From contig NC_061862.1 of NCBI RefSeq assembly GCF_907164915.1, positions 88,708,846 to 88,772,845 on the forward strand: a stretch of DNA of 64,000 nt, in the 5' to 3' direction. This DNA is from Impatiens glandulifera (lineage: Eukaryota; Streptophyta; Magnoliopsida; Ericales; Balsaminaceae). The notes under the pieces were generated by a model. It was not told the DNA's origin. It saw only the letters and a program-made list of their open reading frames with translations, and ran no database searches. A program made the translations under genes and the position numbers. This document shows, in pieces, positions 1 to 11,883 of this stretch; the stretch's first letter is position 1, and every line of letters starts with the position of its first letter.

Positions 1-612
1 TTGGGTGGGTTCACTTTGGGTTGGGTTCAACTCAGGCTGGGTTCAGGGGTTACCTGAACACATTTATTTTTTACCCGAAAGAAAAGGATTATTTTTGTTG
101 GGTTCAGCTTGGGCTACCTAGTCAAAAAATCTTACCCCTTCTTTCTATACCAGGAAAAAGGTTTTCTTTTGAGTCATTTCGAGTTGGGTTCAGTACAGGT
201 TACCCAAACTACCTGAAAATATTTTTTCCTTTTTTTACCCGAACAAATTCTAGGTCTTTAGTTGGGACTCTTCACTCCAGAGTCATCCCGACAACGAAGC
301 AAGAATTTTGAACAATATCTTTGTCATTTGTTCAACAACCATTTTTATATCAATAATAATTTGTCTCAGACTAAAAGAAATGAGAGAGAAAATGAGACTC
401 GACATGGATTGAACATAAATAAGAGACTCAGCCATATGGAATGACGAACAAAAGACTTGGCTACTTGATGACAAACAAAATAGTTGTAGCAAAAAAAGAA
501 AGAAAATATTAATATATTTTTTCTATAATGGATTTACCCAACTCATTCTAAAGAGTATAATGAATTGGGTAAATTTAGTATGTGTTGGGTTTACCCATAA
601 GCTCACCCCAAC
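1..612. repeat. End of a GGGTTGGGTT-rich repeat element inside villin intron 13
   Basis: The first 260 bases hold irregular copies of GGGTTGGGTTCA and GGGTTACC. The stretch ends near 575-605 with GGGTTTACCCATAAGCTCACCCC. That ending resembles the right terminus of the foldback element at 24171-26007 (GAGTAAACCC, then GCTCACCCCTAA). I therefore read it as the right end of a related element that starts beyond the window. No coding sequence is visible on either strand. Confidence 0.4.
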
Positions 613-1289
613 ATATTAATAATGCTTCTCCTATAGTCTCTAATTGCTTTAAATATTTTGTGTCTTGCTTTCAAGTTTTCCTCCTCTCCTTAGCCATGTG
701 ATATATTATCTGATTAATTTCGCTTGAAAGATTCTCCATCAAGTTTTTCATAAAAGGGAATATCATAATTAGCCTTCGAATTTCTTAACACAAATCAACA
801 AGGCCTTAACCAATTTTCAAGTTCAAGTCGCAAAGAAAACAGGCAGAATGCTCTCAAAACAAATTCACTTTGTTTTGTATTAAACATTTGAACTAATAGA
901 GCGGAATATTAATCTATTCAAATATAAGATTTTTCTCCAAAGTCAACAGCCAGTGGTTGATGTGATGTGAGAAACCCCTCCAAAAAAAGGGTTAATATAG
1001 CAAGACAAGCAAGTTTTGGTCCTATTCAAGATTTTATAAATTTAGGGGCCAATTTAACTTCTTCCTAAACCAGATGTATTTTGCCTAAAAGTACAACGGA
1101 GTCTATATATCCAAACAGAGTTAGCTCTAAGTTGTTTTATGGGATGGCATAACTAAACTAGAATAGTATTCAATGCTAGTTAACACATGCAGTAAAGGAA
1201 TAAGGGCATTGCAAATAAGAGAGCTTGGAGGCATTATCTTATGATAGACTAAGTTGCTCAAATTACAAAATGAGTTAAAAGTTACATAC
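613..1289. other. Part of villin intron 13, no gene seen
   Basis: This non-coding AT-rich sequence follows the donor of villin exon 13 (GCG then gtatgtaac on the minus strand). The next exon of the villin family, which continues gelsolin repeat 5, is not found down to position 1. The intron is therefore at least 1289 bases, or the gene is cut here. Confidence 0.6.
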
Positions 1290-4200
1290 CGCATCCACCT
1301 GAACTACTTTGTTGTTGTGTATGGAAGTCCCAGATATGTTGATAAGTGCAACAGATTCTGTGGTGTATGTTTCATCATTTAAGCCTTTGTCTGCCACATA
1401 GTTTTTGTACCCAGAACTCATTCCCCCCTTAAATGACAAGGCAAGTCTATCATGCATCGAGTATAATTTTAAGGTACTTTGTGAATCTTAGGACTGGTTA
1501 CAGCTAAAAAGAATACCTTAAGGACAACCATTGGCTGGAAGATGGAAACAAATTGTGGTGGTTCTTTCCCCTGATATATCCGACCCTAGATGGAGAATAG
1601 AATAAGATTCAGTTTTCTCAATGCTACAACCCAAGATAATAAGCTATCAAATATGACCGCACCTGCACAGGTCTACTCTTTAGTGAATTGCACATGGTAG
1701 TAGCTAGTCGAGCTGCCATCTTTTGATCATCCTGATGAAGTTGAATAAGAAACAAGTTAACATGATTACTTCAAGAAAAAACAAATTTGACGACCCCAGC
1801 CAACCAACAGTTTTCTGACAATAGAGAAGCACTAGATAGAATTTAAACAATTAATCATTTCCCTAAATATTAGTACTTGTTTTTTAATTTTTTAGAAAAA
1901 GGTCAACTTTTTGTTATAAAAAATGTGGACGCCCGGAGCGTTCAGGAGTAGAATCAAAAAAGGGAAACAACAAACGAAGCAAAAAGTAAAGATAGTTCAA
2001 ACCCTATTAAGCCAAAGCAATTCCATCCGGTATAACAATGTAGATAATAGCACCCCACGTTCACAGATTTTGAAAAGATAAAAAACAGTTTTAGCTAAAA
2101 TCATATACCTATATGCAGTAATTTGTCCAGGCACATACTGTGATGTAATTGAACTAATCAAAATGACATGTTTTCTTATTCAAATGGCACATTTAAATCG
2201 GATCCATTTTACCCAGAAACCAACCACCAAATAGAACAGGGATCTCTTTGCCTTCTTTGTGAATCAAATAGCTTTCATGGGTGGTCAAGCACACCAAAAT
2301 AGAACAAACACCATAACATAAAACATTTCCTTTTTCTCCATAAAAAACTCCAGGTTAGAATTTACCTCAATGCTATCCTTTCCAATCCAGCAGCACAGAT
2401 AGTAATCTTCTTTCTTATCGCCGGAATGATAACTGTATAGGACAATATAGCAGTCTCCACTATAAAATTTACCAATATCCTCCTTGGGCACAGGAGTCTT
2501 GGCACTGCCATTAATGCGCCATACCTTGAAAAGATCAAAGTAAAATACAAGTATATCAATAAAAGAGCTAGCATAATCCTACTAATTCCATGTTGTAACT
2601 TGTAACCATATGATAGTAGCCTTACTTCAATTTTTCCACCACCTTCGAGCAGTGGTAGAACCTCCTCATTTACTGGAGCAGCCTTAGTCATTCCCTTGAC
2701 ACCACCACCTTGCTGCTTCAGCAAAGCTATCAAACAAGAGACATAGATTGGTAAACGGAAAGAGAACTAGAAGAGACTATAGAGTGTTTCAGAACTCTGA
2801 AGAAGGATTACCTGCAACTTTTCCTCTTCCTTCCTCGCCAGTAGAGGGTGTTGATACAGATGGCCAGGAATCAAAACTGGACTTAAATGAATGTGTTTCA
2901 TAACCTTGAATAACTCTAGTTATACGTGTTGATTTTGGCTTATTTTGGCTGCTTATGAATTCCTGTACAACATATTTGATGGAAAATTAATATGGAATAA
3001 TATGACATAAGGGAAAAAAAATACTAAGCCTGTGAAGCAAGTACCTCCACTGCCTGGGTGGCAGCTTTCCTTTCCTCTATTTGAGTTACACGGCCAAACC
3101 AAATAAATATCTCAGCACCACAGTCCAATAAATAGCATTTGTTATTTTCCAAAATAGATTTGGTAAGTTCGCCATCTACAGGCTTCACCTGATCATCAAT
3201 GATGCTGCAAGAAGTGTGTAACCATCACGGTTAACATCTCATATGGATTCAAGCACCAAAAAAAAATGCAATTCTTGTTTGACTTCAGAGGGGACATAAA
3301 ACAATTCTTTCAAGTTTTAATCTGAACACAAGTTAGATAATCAATTGAGATTTCTATAAAAATGAGGATACCCGTCAACTTAAAGCATCTGAAGGTGGGA
3401 TATTAAACGACATAGGAACTCATAACTAAATTTGACATAAACCTTCAGAAGTACAGCATAATAAATTGCTAAGGATCGGCCAACTCATAGCTTTAGATGA
3501 ATAAAATATTTTTTACCAACAAAAGGAATAGCCTAACTCACAAACAATAATAAGAAAAATACTGCAACTCTCGATGAACTTATGAAGATATAGAAGATAT
3601 ATACTCTAGTTATCAATTGTTCAAAAAGAAAGAGACAACTAACATCTTGCACTTCAAGGAAACCATAATTCAGAAGGAAAACTAAATAAGATTGAAAACA
3701 GAAATAAATGTATTTAAGCAGATAAAAAAAACAATAGTAGACACACCCAACGACACTATCTAGACCAAACGTAAGAACTAAGAACTTTCACTATGGGATA
3801 GTGATACACGGGGAAAGGATATTAAGGTTAATGCACTAAGGTGGAGGTTACAGTTACTAGTAGTAGTTAATTGAATAACGGCAACAATTATTAGTAACAG
3901 AAACAGTTGGGCCTGATAGGAACTGATTCAGGCGGGAAAAACAGTTGAGGCTAAGCACTCAAATATCAGCCAAACAGGAAGGAAAACTATTGATCAATTT
4001 GTTAAACTCTTCGGTTAATTCTTGTTCTCTCTCATCCCCATTGTATTCACCTAACAGTTAGGGTTCTATCTCCCTCTATTAATTCTTCACTACTCATCTC
4101 AATATAATTTTTTTATCTTTTATATTCAAGATTTACACCTAATTCTACTTCAAGGTATAACAAATAGTTACATAAATAGGTCAATGAACTTGCCTAAAAT

Positions 4201-6828
4201 ATAGAGTTTGTATCATGAACAACGGAAAATAAGTCAATTTTGGTGGCTAAAGTAGATGAAAAGTGGATATCAGATCAAATTGGACAGAATTCGTTACATT
4301 CACTTGTGATGCTAACATGTAACTTATTAAAAGCTTTTTGTGTTGTGGAATAGTCATTCCTCCATTTATTTTATGAACAACATACCCTCATATGCTAATA
4401 TTCTTGAGCTTGCATTATTGAATCACAATTGGCGAATTTTAACTAATATAAGCATTATTTTTTATATATATAACCTCAAATGCTAATCTGTATAAAGTCC
4501 CTCTATCACTAACCCATCATACAGAAGAGCATGGAATCCACATCTATCATGGAGCCAAAACTCGACTGTTGGGAGTCAGAGGTGCATCTCTTGATAAACA
4601 AATTAAAGTAATCCAACCCGATTTTACTGGAGTGAATACCATAATTTACATACATTCGGGGTATATTTTGGAATTGTTGTTTTTAACAAAGCTTATCAAG
4701 AATAATGAGGTCAAGCTTCACACGTGATATGTCTTTATTAACTCTAAATCCATTATCAACCTTATCAAATAGGTTATGATCTCTCACTCCTAATACATTT
4801 ATTCAAGCTAGAATTCCACAACAAGGTCTAAGGAGGTCTAACTGAACTCCAACAGTTATATGTTTACATCTTTAACATATAGTGCACTCAAGCAGCACCA
4901 AAACAAATGTCTTCCTCTCAATATTCTCCTTCTACAGATCAGCACTACTATAAGTTAGAAGGCTGTGATATAAGGGGAAAGGGTTAGGGCTAATACCCTA
5001 TGGTGGAAGTGTACGATTGGGAAGCCTAACAGTATAGTTGAAGTATGCGGATGGGAAGCCTACCGGTTAGGATAAGTGGCGGTTATTAATAGAGTAATAT
5101 AAATAAAATAGTTGTTGTTATGTTGTAGTTATGAAATGAATTAGTTGAATACTCTTATTAGAGATTCTCTCTCTTCCCCATTGTATTCTCCCTAGCAGCT
5201 AGGGTTCTATCTTTCTCCATTGCTTTATAACAAATTCTAATACAAGGTACACCAGGACGCTACCATTTTAGGTTAGGTTCAATTTCAACTAGTTCAGTAC
5301 CTAAATCCACAAAAAAGTTTAGGGAGAACTTTTTTTAATTTACCAGCATCAGCATGTTCTGCATGTAAATCTTTGTCAATGTATTGATAATTAGTTTCAG
5401 TTCAACATATCAACTTTCAACTGCATACATAACAAAAAAGGACAACATACCATTCGTATACTACATTATATAATCATTGTAAGGGAAAAGAGTACCTGTA
5501 AAGTTTAGGTGCGGTCTTCTCAGGAATAACATCGTCCTCAGTAAGGGTCCTTTTGCTAATTGGTGCAAACCCACCAAAGATGACCCAAAATTCGCCAGAA
5601 TCTGATTCAGTCTGCAGCTTCCCATCATCTAGGATAGCAAACAACATTAGAATTCAAAACTTGCAAAAGATAACAAAGAACTCAAAATAGATTCGATGTT
5701 ATCACTAAAGCATACAAAATTTAGCTTACCAACTATTGCAACATCGCACTTCCCCTCATGATACTTATCCTTGAAATATTGAATCACTTCCAAAGCCTTG
5801 GCCCTTTCCTGGATGCTGGAGTTGGCACCATTGAATTGAAAAATCTTCTCTTTGGTATCAAGGATAAACACATCGTCATGATTTAGTGAAGAACGGGAGA
5901 AGGGGACCTAAACAACATGGAGACAAGAAACATAACTCATTATACTATTCATCTATAGTTTCATGAAAGAAATGTCAAAATGGGAAGCTTTTGTACCTGC
6001 TTCAACCTAACATTTCGCTTCCCTTTACAAATATATAATCGTATTTCAAACTCTTCCTCCTCTGGCTTCTTAAAACCAGATGCAACACCACCTTCCAGGG
6101 GTACAATGCATGGCTTGAAGTAAGACAAAAACTTTTCAGATTCAAAGCCTTGGAGCTCCCTGTGTTGCACAGCTCGGCCACCAAGAACGGCATCAAGTTC
6201 AACAGTTTTAATAGCTGCAGTTCCAGCTTCATCCTATTAAGTCCATAACAAGTATAAGGAAATCAAATCTGAAAAAGCAAGGAGAATTTTGTGATACTGA
6301 AAAGGTTGGAGAAAAGGCAAACCTGGCTTGTATCTTTTCCAAGCCAGAAATGAGCATCATATAGATAAGCACCTCCCTTTCCAGCAGTTGTCTGCACAAA
6401 CAAGCATATAGAGCCATGAAATAGATGTTTGTCCAGTCTCAAGGAAAACGACTATTTCCATAAAAATTGTGTCTCTGTCTGATTAAGTCTATTAGCACAC
6501 TGAATTGATGATGAATCAGAGACAAAAAAAAATCTCCAAGAACCTGCAAGACAATGTATGAATCGCCTGAGTAGAATTTTCCATAGTCAGATTTTGGTAA
6601 AGCCACAGGCTGGAAGTTCTCAATTCTCCATATTTCGGTCCCTCTATGAATATGTTAAGGTCAAATACAACTGAATGTCATTAGAAAAAAACAAACTTAA
6701 TAAATATATGCATATACTCAGACCAGGCAAAATAACAAGAACAAAATAATTGTTCCATCAGTTAAAAGATACATTCTCTGCCCCGCCCCTTGAAATGCAG
6801 GTTCCAGAGCTTTCGCTGATCCAGACAT
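1290..6828 (-). CDS. VLN: Villin (gelsolin/villin family actin-binding protein), 5' part, 13 coding exons
   Basis: Villins bind, bundle, cap and sever actin filaments in the cytoplasm, partly under calcium control. Coding exons, read on the minus strand: 6828-6773, 6643-6544, 6391-6323, 6233-5997, 5907-5730, 5628-5496, 3204-3045, 2962-2812, 2726-2626, 2524-2366, 1731-1663, 1585-1517 and 1427-1290. All junctions fit GT/AG and phases match, giving 540 residues without a stop. The start is ATG at 6828 ([18 protein letters not shown]), the usual villin N-terminus. Gelsolin repeats: G1 from about residue 20 ([24 protein letters not shown]), G2 about 95-215, G3 about 255-312, G4 from about 396 ([18 protein letters not shown]), and G5 begun after about 470. 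Plant villins are near 950 residues, so G5 end, G6 and the headpiece are missing. They lie beyond the left edge, or the gene is truncated. The sequence looks closer to VLN1/2/3 than to VLN4/5. Confidence 0.95.
3798..4155 (+). repeat. LTR-like repeat, copy A, in villin intron
   Basis: The copy starts at TGATACACGGGGAAAGG and ends at CTACTTCAAGGTATAAC. Shared with copy B are the start, a TCTC-rich stretch with CCCCATTGTATTC, then TAGGGTTCTATCT, and an AAGGTA end. This layout is typical of the LTRs of old Copia-type elements. The two copies are in the same orientation and clearly diverged. No coding remnant lies between them. Confidence 0.5.
4963..5254 (+). repeat. LTR-like repeat, copy B, in villin intron
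   Basis: The copy starts at TGTGATATAAGGGGAAAGGG and ends at TTCTAATACAAGGTACA. It matches copy A at both ends and in the block CCCCATTGTATTC...TAGGGTTCTATCT. With copy A about 0.8 kb upstream, it could be the second LTR of a small non-autonomous (TRIM-like) element. Two separate solo LTRs are equally possible. Confidence 0.5.
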
Positions 6829-8153
6829 TGTTTGATATTTTTATTGTTATCCTTCCAGAAAGTATAAAGACGTCCAAAATCACACGTGCAGTTGAGCGGA
6901 TTTCCTCAAAAGACAAAACTACAAAGGCACCAGTTTATGCAGAAGTAATAAAGATATGAGTATCATCAAAACAGTATCCTAGCCAGACAAACAACAAATT
7001 GATTTCATCAGTCTTAAGTCAACATTAATTACAAAGAATGGACAAATTATTCTCAACTTGTTAAAAGTTGTCATTAAGATGCTTTCTCTCGGAATCACCA
7101 AATGAAAGCATTACTTACAAAACACGGTATGAAAATGCTACCTTTTGTAGCTGGCAATCTGTAAGGTGAGTAGGTGACAATAACAAAGTTACATAACTCC
7201 CAATCAATCATGTTAAGCGAGCACATAAATTCAGGATAATTATCTTCCCTTCACTGTACATTGCAAAAATGAGCTCATGTGATGATAAAAAAATATTTAC
7301 CTTGGGAGTGCTAATAATTTGTTTATACCAAAGCCATGGAGATTCTACATGCCTACAGTACTAATGAATATTTTCCATTTTTAAAAACATAATAATTAAA
7401 CAATATCACCACATTTCTGAAGTAAAACAGCCTGAAATGCTGAAGAATTGGACTACAAAACAATTAACTCTACATATTTGGTCAAACGCTTCTTCCCTCG
7501 GCATACTAAAGGAGAACACAAGCTAAAACCTCAAAAAATGGATTGTGGTTGGGCCACATTTCATACTATGGTCAAGATTCCATCAATTTGTCCTGAAATG
7601 TAGTCCTTACTGAAGTTCACTCAGTTGGCATCCCAACTATGGGCATACCAGCCTGTAAGAACTACAACATTGAAATCATTCAACCTCATTCAATAAGCCA
7701 TTTAATTTCTTGAACTATCATCTATTTAATCCCTTGAGCTATCTAGGCTAGTCTACTTGTTATCAAATGACCTAATTAATGGCTGAGGAGAATAAATTGG
7801 ATAAGAGAAATAAGCGGGATTTAACTTCTTTTTTCCCCTAATAAACAGATTCTTTTCACTCTGACTGATTAACTGAATGTAATAAGGAGCAATGTAATCT
7901 TACCTAGCATTAAAAGGAACGTAATTACTTAGATAAACACAAACTCAAATAAAAAAGCTCTTCTACTGAGATCAGAAGTTCGCCAGTTCGAGATTAGCAA
8001 AGAAAACACATAGTTAAATTGAAACAGCATACAACATACAGCATACAGTTTAGATCAAAATAAGAGAATGCAAATCAAATCAAATCAAATCAAATCGAAT
8101 TGGAAAAAAGATAAGGAAATGGAGTTCCGTGAAAGACGAAGCGATGAACATAC
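6829..8153 (-). other. Probable villin leader intron
   Basis: No coding exon lies upstream of the villin ATG. A good donor (CCAAG then gtatg) sits at 8154/8153, at the end of the presumed leader exon. A likely acceptor is the tttctggaag stretch about 25 bases before the ATG. Long leader introns are common in plant actin-cytoskeleton genes. The exact acceptor is not certain. Confidence 0.45.
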
Positions 8154-8330
8154 CTTGGAAGATCTCTTTAAGCTCTTTCTCTCACTTGAAGATGACAATG
8201 AGGTGAGTCCAGTAGAGAGAAATTGAAGTGAAATGGTGATGAAAAGAAAGAAAAAGTGTTCAAGAGATAGAGAGAGAAAGAGGCGTTTGTTTGCTGTAAA
8301 GAAAGTGAATAATTGCATTCCAACTTTTTA
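8154..8330 (-). other. Probable 5' non-coding exon and promoter side of villin
   Basis: The minus strand here is CT-rich and purine-poor, as plant leaders often are, and ends in CTTCCAAG followed by gtatgttc. The 77-residue reading frame across it has no recognisable protein features. A (CAAAT)n run lies just inside the following intron at 8071-8097. The transcription start is not visible to me. Confidence 0.45.
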
Positions 8331-9703
8331 GGCTTTTGAGATTTGCGAAAATGTAAAGACCAAAAAAACTGTGCTTTCTCAAAATAAACGAAGGAGCGAC
8401 AGAACCTGCAACGTCCCGCCCCCTTGGTTTTAATTATCTTACACTTAAATTAACATTTTAGGGGTGCTCTTACTTTTATTTGACCAATTTTATTTATTTC
8501 TAAGTTTTGATTTGTATATGTTAGGTGACCAATTTAATCTTGATTTTTAAGTAGAATCGTTTATAGTTTGTAAACTCGTAAAATTTAAATTTATATGAAA
8601 TCGCAAGAGTTTAATTTGAAAAAATAATAGTTATATATTATTATTATTATGTATATATATAATTAAATAATTTATATTAATCAATTTTATAAAATTATAT
8701 TTTTCAAAATAAAATTAATTAAAAAATAATAATAAGTGAATATCACTGTAAAAAAAATTTACTTATAAAATTAAAATAAATAATAACTTTATTTTTTATT
8801 TTTTAAATATAAATATGTAAACTTTTACAATTTAAAATTTAAAATTTAAAATTTAAACTTAATGAGAAATAAATCGTAAAATCGTGTAAGGTACTACTCT
8901 GAGATTTTAATAGCTTGGGATTGAAATAGATTTAAACTTCTTGGGTTTAAGTTTTGGAGAAAAAAACGTTTAAATTTTTTGTCTAATTAAATTTTAAAAT
9001 CTCATTTAATTTGACAAAATAATAAATTCTAAAAAAATTTAATTTAAATAAAAGTCTCTAGCAGTTATGAATTTTAACTAATTGAAATTCATTAATTATA
9101 TACACCTAACTAAATTAAATGATTGCAATTTAATTTCTCATTTGAAGCAAATTAACACATGTTCACTAATTGAGATTCATTAATTATATACACCTAATAA
9201 CTTAAAATGATTTCAAATTCATTTCTCATTTGAAGCAAATTAAGAAATTAAGAAATGGTAAATGGTGAAATATTTGTATTAATCTCCCTATAAAACAAGT
9301 ATTTCATAAAAGCAAACTAGTATGTGTCTCACATCTTCTAGTATCAATAAAATTTAAATAAAATAACATAAATTTATTATAAGAATATAAATGACATTTT
9401 TTGTTCAAACCTTAACAGTATATTTAAGACATTTCATGACACCAAAAACCATACATAAAAAATAATATTCTTATACAGAAACTTAATTAAACATATATTT
9501 ATAAATTTATTAATGTTTTATCCTTCAAACCTAAATCCAACTCCAAACAGTAGTATTATGAATCAAAATTCAATAGTATAAAATGGATAAAAATTAAATT
9601 AATTAAAAGGTTGTTCTAGACCTTCATTTTGATACCAAATACTTGTTCTATGATTGGTTCAAGAGAAATGGATAAATTAAAGAAGAGTGAACAACAACCC
9701 TTT
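8331..9703. other. Intergenic region: villin promoter side and DTW gene 3' flank
   Basis: Very AT-rich sequence without a gene. Both neighbours are on the minus strand, so this holds the villin promoter and the 3' flank of the DTW gene. It includes an (ATTTAAA)n run near 8818-8860 and a 77-bp direct repeat at 9078-9154 and 9166-9242. Confidence 0.6.
9078..9242 (+). repeat. 77-bp direct repeat, two copies
   Basis: Both copies run from CTAATTGA through ATTCATTAATTATATACACC to TTTGAAGCAAATTA, offset by 88 bases, with some internal differences. It is a local tandem duplication between the two genes. Confidence 0.75.
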
Positions 9704-11883
9704 TCAACTAGTATTAACATCATTCTTTTCTCTTTTACACTTCCTTAATAACTTTGGCCTTGGTTTTGTGGGTCTTAAATTGCAAGATTGGAAACCAACC
9801 ATAACTCTTAGAATCTGAACTAACTTATCTTCAATCTCAGCCCCATTAGGTTCAAGATAATGCAAAATCCGTGCAATGGCTTCCAATGTACTCTTGCACC
9901 CACTAAATGGTTCCTTCCTAAGAATCAAATCGGAATCAAACATAGTGCCACCATCCTCTTTTTCATCATAGTCTAAACAAATAGGAACAGCAAACTTTGA
10001 TAGAAATGGTAAACTTGCGTCTACCATCTCTTTTGCATGCTTCCAAGTTCCATCAAAAGCAATCAACATGTAGTTGCTAATATGAGATGCGGTTGGGGTT
10101 GACAGAAACTGGCCGATTTCAACTGCAGTAGAAGAATTCGTACCTGAAATGAAGATCAATAGTTGTCGGAATAAATATGAGTTCCACGAAAAATTCAGTC
10201 AACCCAGAAATTTTAAAAACCAATTAGGAAAGAAGTTTATATCAAAAGTTCATTTTTCTATTTAACTTGCAACATGCTTGTTTTCTTGCCTGAACCTACT
10301 TCTCATCTTCAATTAACCAAATGAAACAAATATTTTACCTAAAGAATGAGATTAAGGAGGTGCAAAAATTGGGCAGAGGTGATTTAAGAACTTAAGGAAG
10401 CTAACCAATAACTTACAGCAGGTACATGAAACGAGCCTTTGATGCGTCTTTCGGAAGAAAAATGAACTTCAATCATTTTTTTCTTAAACTAGAACACATA
10501 TCCAAAGGAGTTGGAGTATCAAATCGCTAAGATCGTCAAATGGAATCCATTTAAAACCATGTTCTAACTATACTGGAACAAATGATTAGACATCACACGT
10601 GCACACATTCACCAAATAAAACAAAGGACAACCTCAACATCCTGAAATTGAACTCATAAAGTATTCTCTTATATCAAAAGGTCTTCATAATGATCACTTA
10701 ATTAATACCTTTTGGTGTGGGCATGATGGAAATGTTCTTTATTTTTTCTCATAGTCAATGTTTCATTTCGTGTTTTGAGTTCTTTCTCAGTTTTAGACTT
10801 CATCTACCTCTTATGTATGCCTTTCCTCCTCAAAACTGAAAAAAGTGATTACCCTATAATCATTCTTCATTGGCAATCATATATCTCCAACAAAGTTTCA
10901 TATCATAGAAAGCCAAAAGGATAAAAACCATTCCACTATCCTTAAAGCTTATAATAACTTTAGGTTAATCCAAAATGACTTTGGAGAGAAAGAGGGAAAA
11001 TTCTTCATAGACAACCCTGTTTCACGACTACAATTGTCCAACAATCGAGCAACAAATTCAATTGATTGCAATCTTCATATGAATGACCATCTCTATTGAT
11101 GTATCTGCCTATGTTAAGTTCACAAGTTCAAAGCAATATGGTGTCACTACTACCTGGGCTCCTCCAAATTCCAAATCCATGTTAGATGTGTTCATGAAGA
11201 AAAAACAAAACTAACTACAACAAAATCATTTAGTCTTTAGCATCTTACTAGTCAAGAACACCAAATCTAAGTTAAAACTAAGCTCCAATCCAATTGTGTA
11301 AACAAGAACACATAATCAACAACATAGTACATTACTCTTAAGTAAAGAAAAACAATGCAATTGAAGACAAGCCTCATCGTTGCAGGAATCATTTAGTACA
11401 ATATATGCTATATGTGTCTGACATTCCACCAAATTTCCTACCTCATCTGAATTCCATCTAAAGGTTATGGTTTAAGATAAAAAAAAATGCTGTGAATAAA
11501 AAGTATCCTTTACCAGGGAAGAGATAGATGGACCTGAACTGATGGTCAGGATTCTCAACAGCGGCGTCATGAAGAGAATCGAGGAGAGGAGAATGACCAT
11601 AGCAGAGCCGCCGGCCAACCAAAATAGTGCAATTGCGGAGGCACTTGACGAGGACAGGCACTGTAGCCAGCTTGTGGCGCTGCTCGTGAGGGTGTTGGAG
11701 AATCAGCACTTGAGTTCCCGTCAAGATGGGTTCTTTAGGTATTGTATCGCACAGGCACACACTTACCGGTCTGTCGCAGCCTCCGGTACATCTTCTCCGA
11801 CGAGGAGAGTCTTGGAAGCTGAATAAATCATCTCCGGTGGTGGTTATAGTGTCTGGCGGCGACCCAGATTCCTCCACTGCCAT
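9704..11883 (-). CDS. DTW-domain protein, tRNA-uridine aminocarboxypropyltransferase family
   Basis: DTW-domain enzymes (TapT/DTWD1/DTWD2) transfer the 3-amino-3-carboxypropyl group of S-adenosylmethionine to uridine in tRNA, giving acp3U. Two exons, 11883-11514 and 10143-9704, join in phase (CTTCCCTG, intron gtaaag...tttcag, GTACGAAT) and give 269 residues. Visible features are a cysteine cluster near residues 32-47 (CTGGCDRPVSVCLC, probable zinc site), the HPHEQRHKLATVPVL segment near residues 63-77, and the signature FDGTWKHAKEM near 153-163. The C-terminus is basic (KPRPKLLRKCKREK), as expected for a tRNA-binding protein. Length and motif order match the family, so the gene looks intact. 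The intron is 1.37 kb. Which tRNA or position is modified cannot be told from sequence. Confidence 0.92.

Larger units (their letters stand above)
3205..5495. other. Large villin intron 6 with old LTR-like insertions
   Basis: This 2.3-kb intron separates the exon ending in ...APKLY from the exon starting [13 protein letters not shown]. It is unusually long for this gene, whose other coding introns are mostly under 600 bases. Two diverged copies of one repeat (3798-4155 and 4963-5254) account for some of the length. The remainder is unstructured AT-rich sequence. Confidence 0.75.

Noticed and set aside
21..444. Plus-strand frames of 96 and 60 residues at the left edge
   Set aside because: Low-complexity GGGTTGGGTT repeat translation inside a villin intron, with no coding features.
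4970..4990. Telomere-like GGGTTAGGG
   Set aside because: A single occurrence within the start of an LTR-like repeat. No array.
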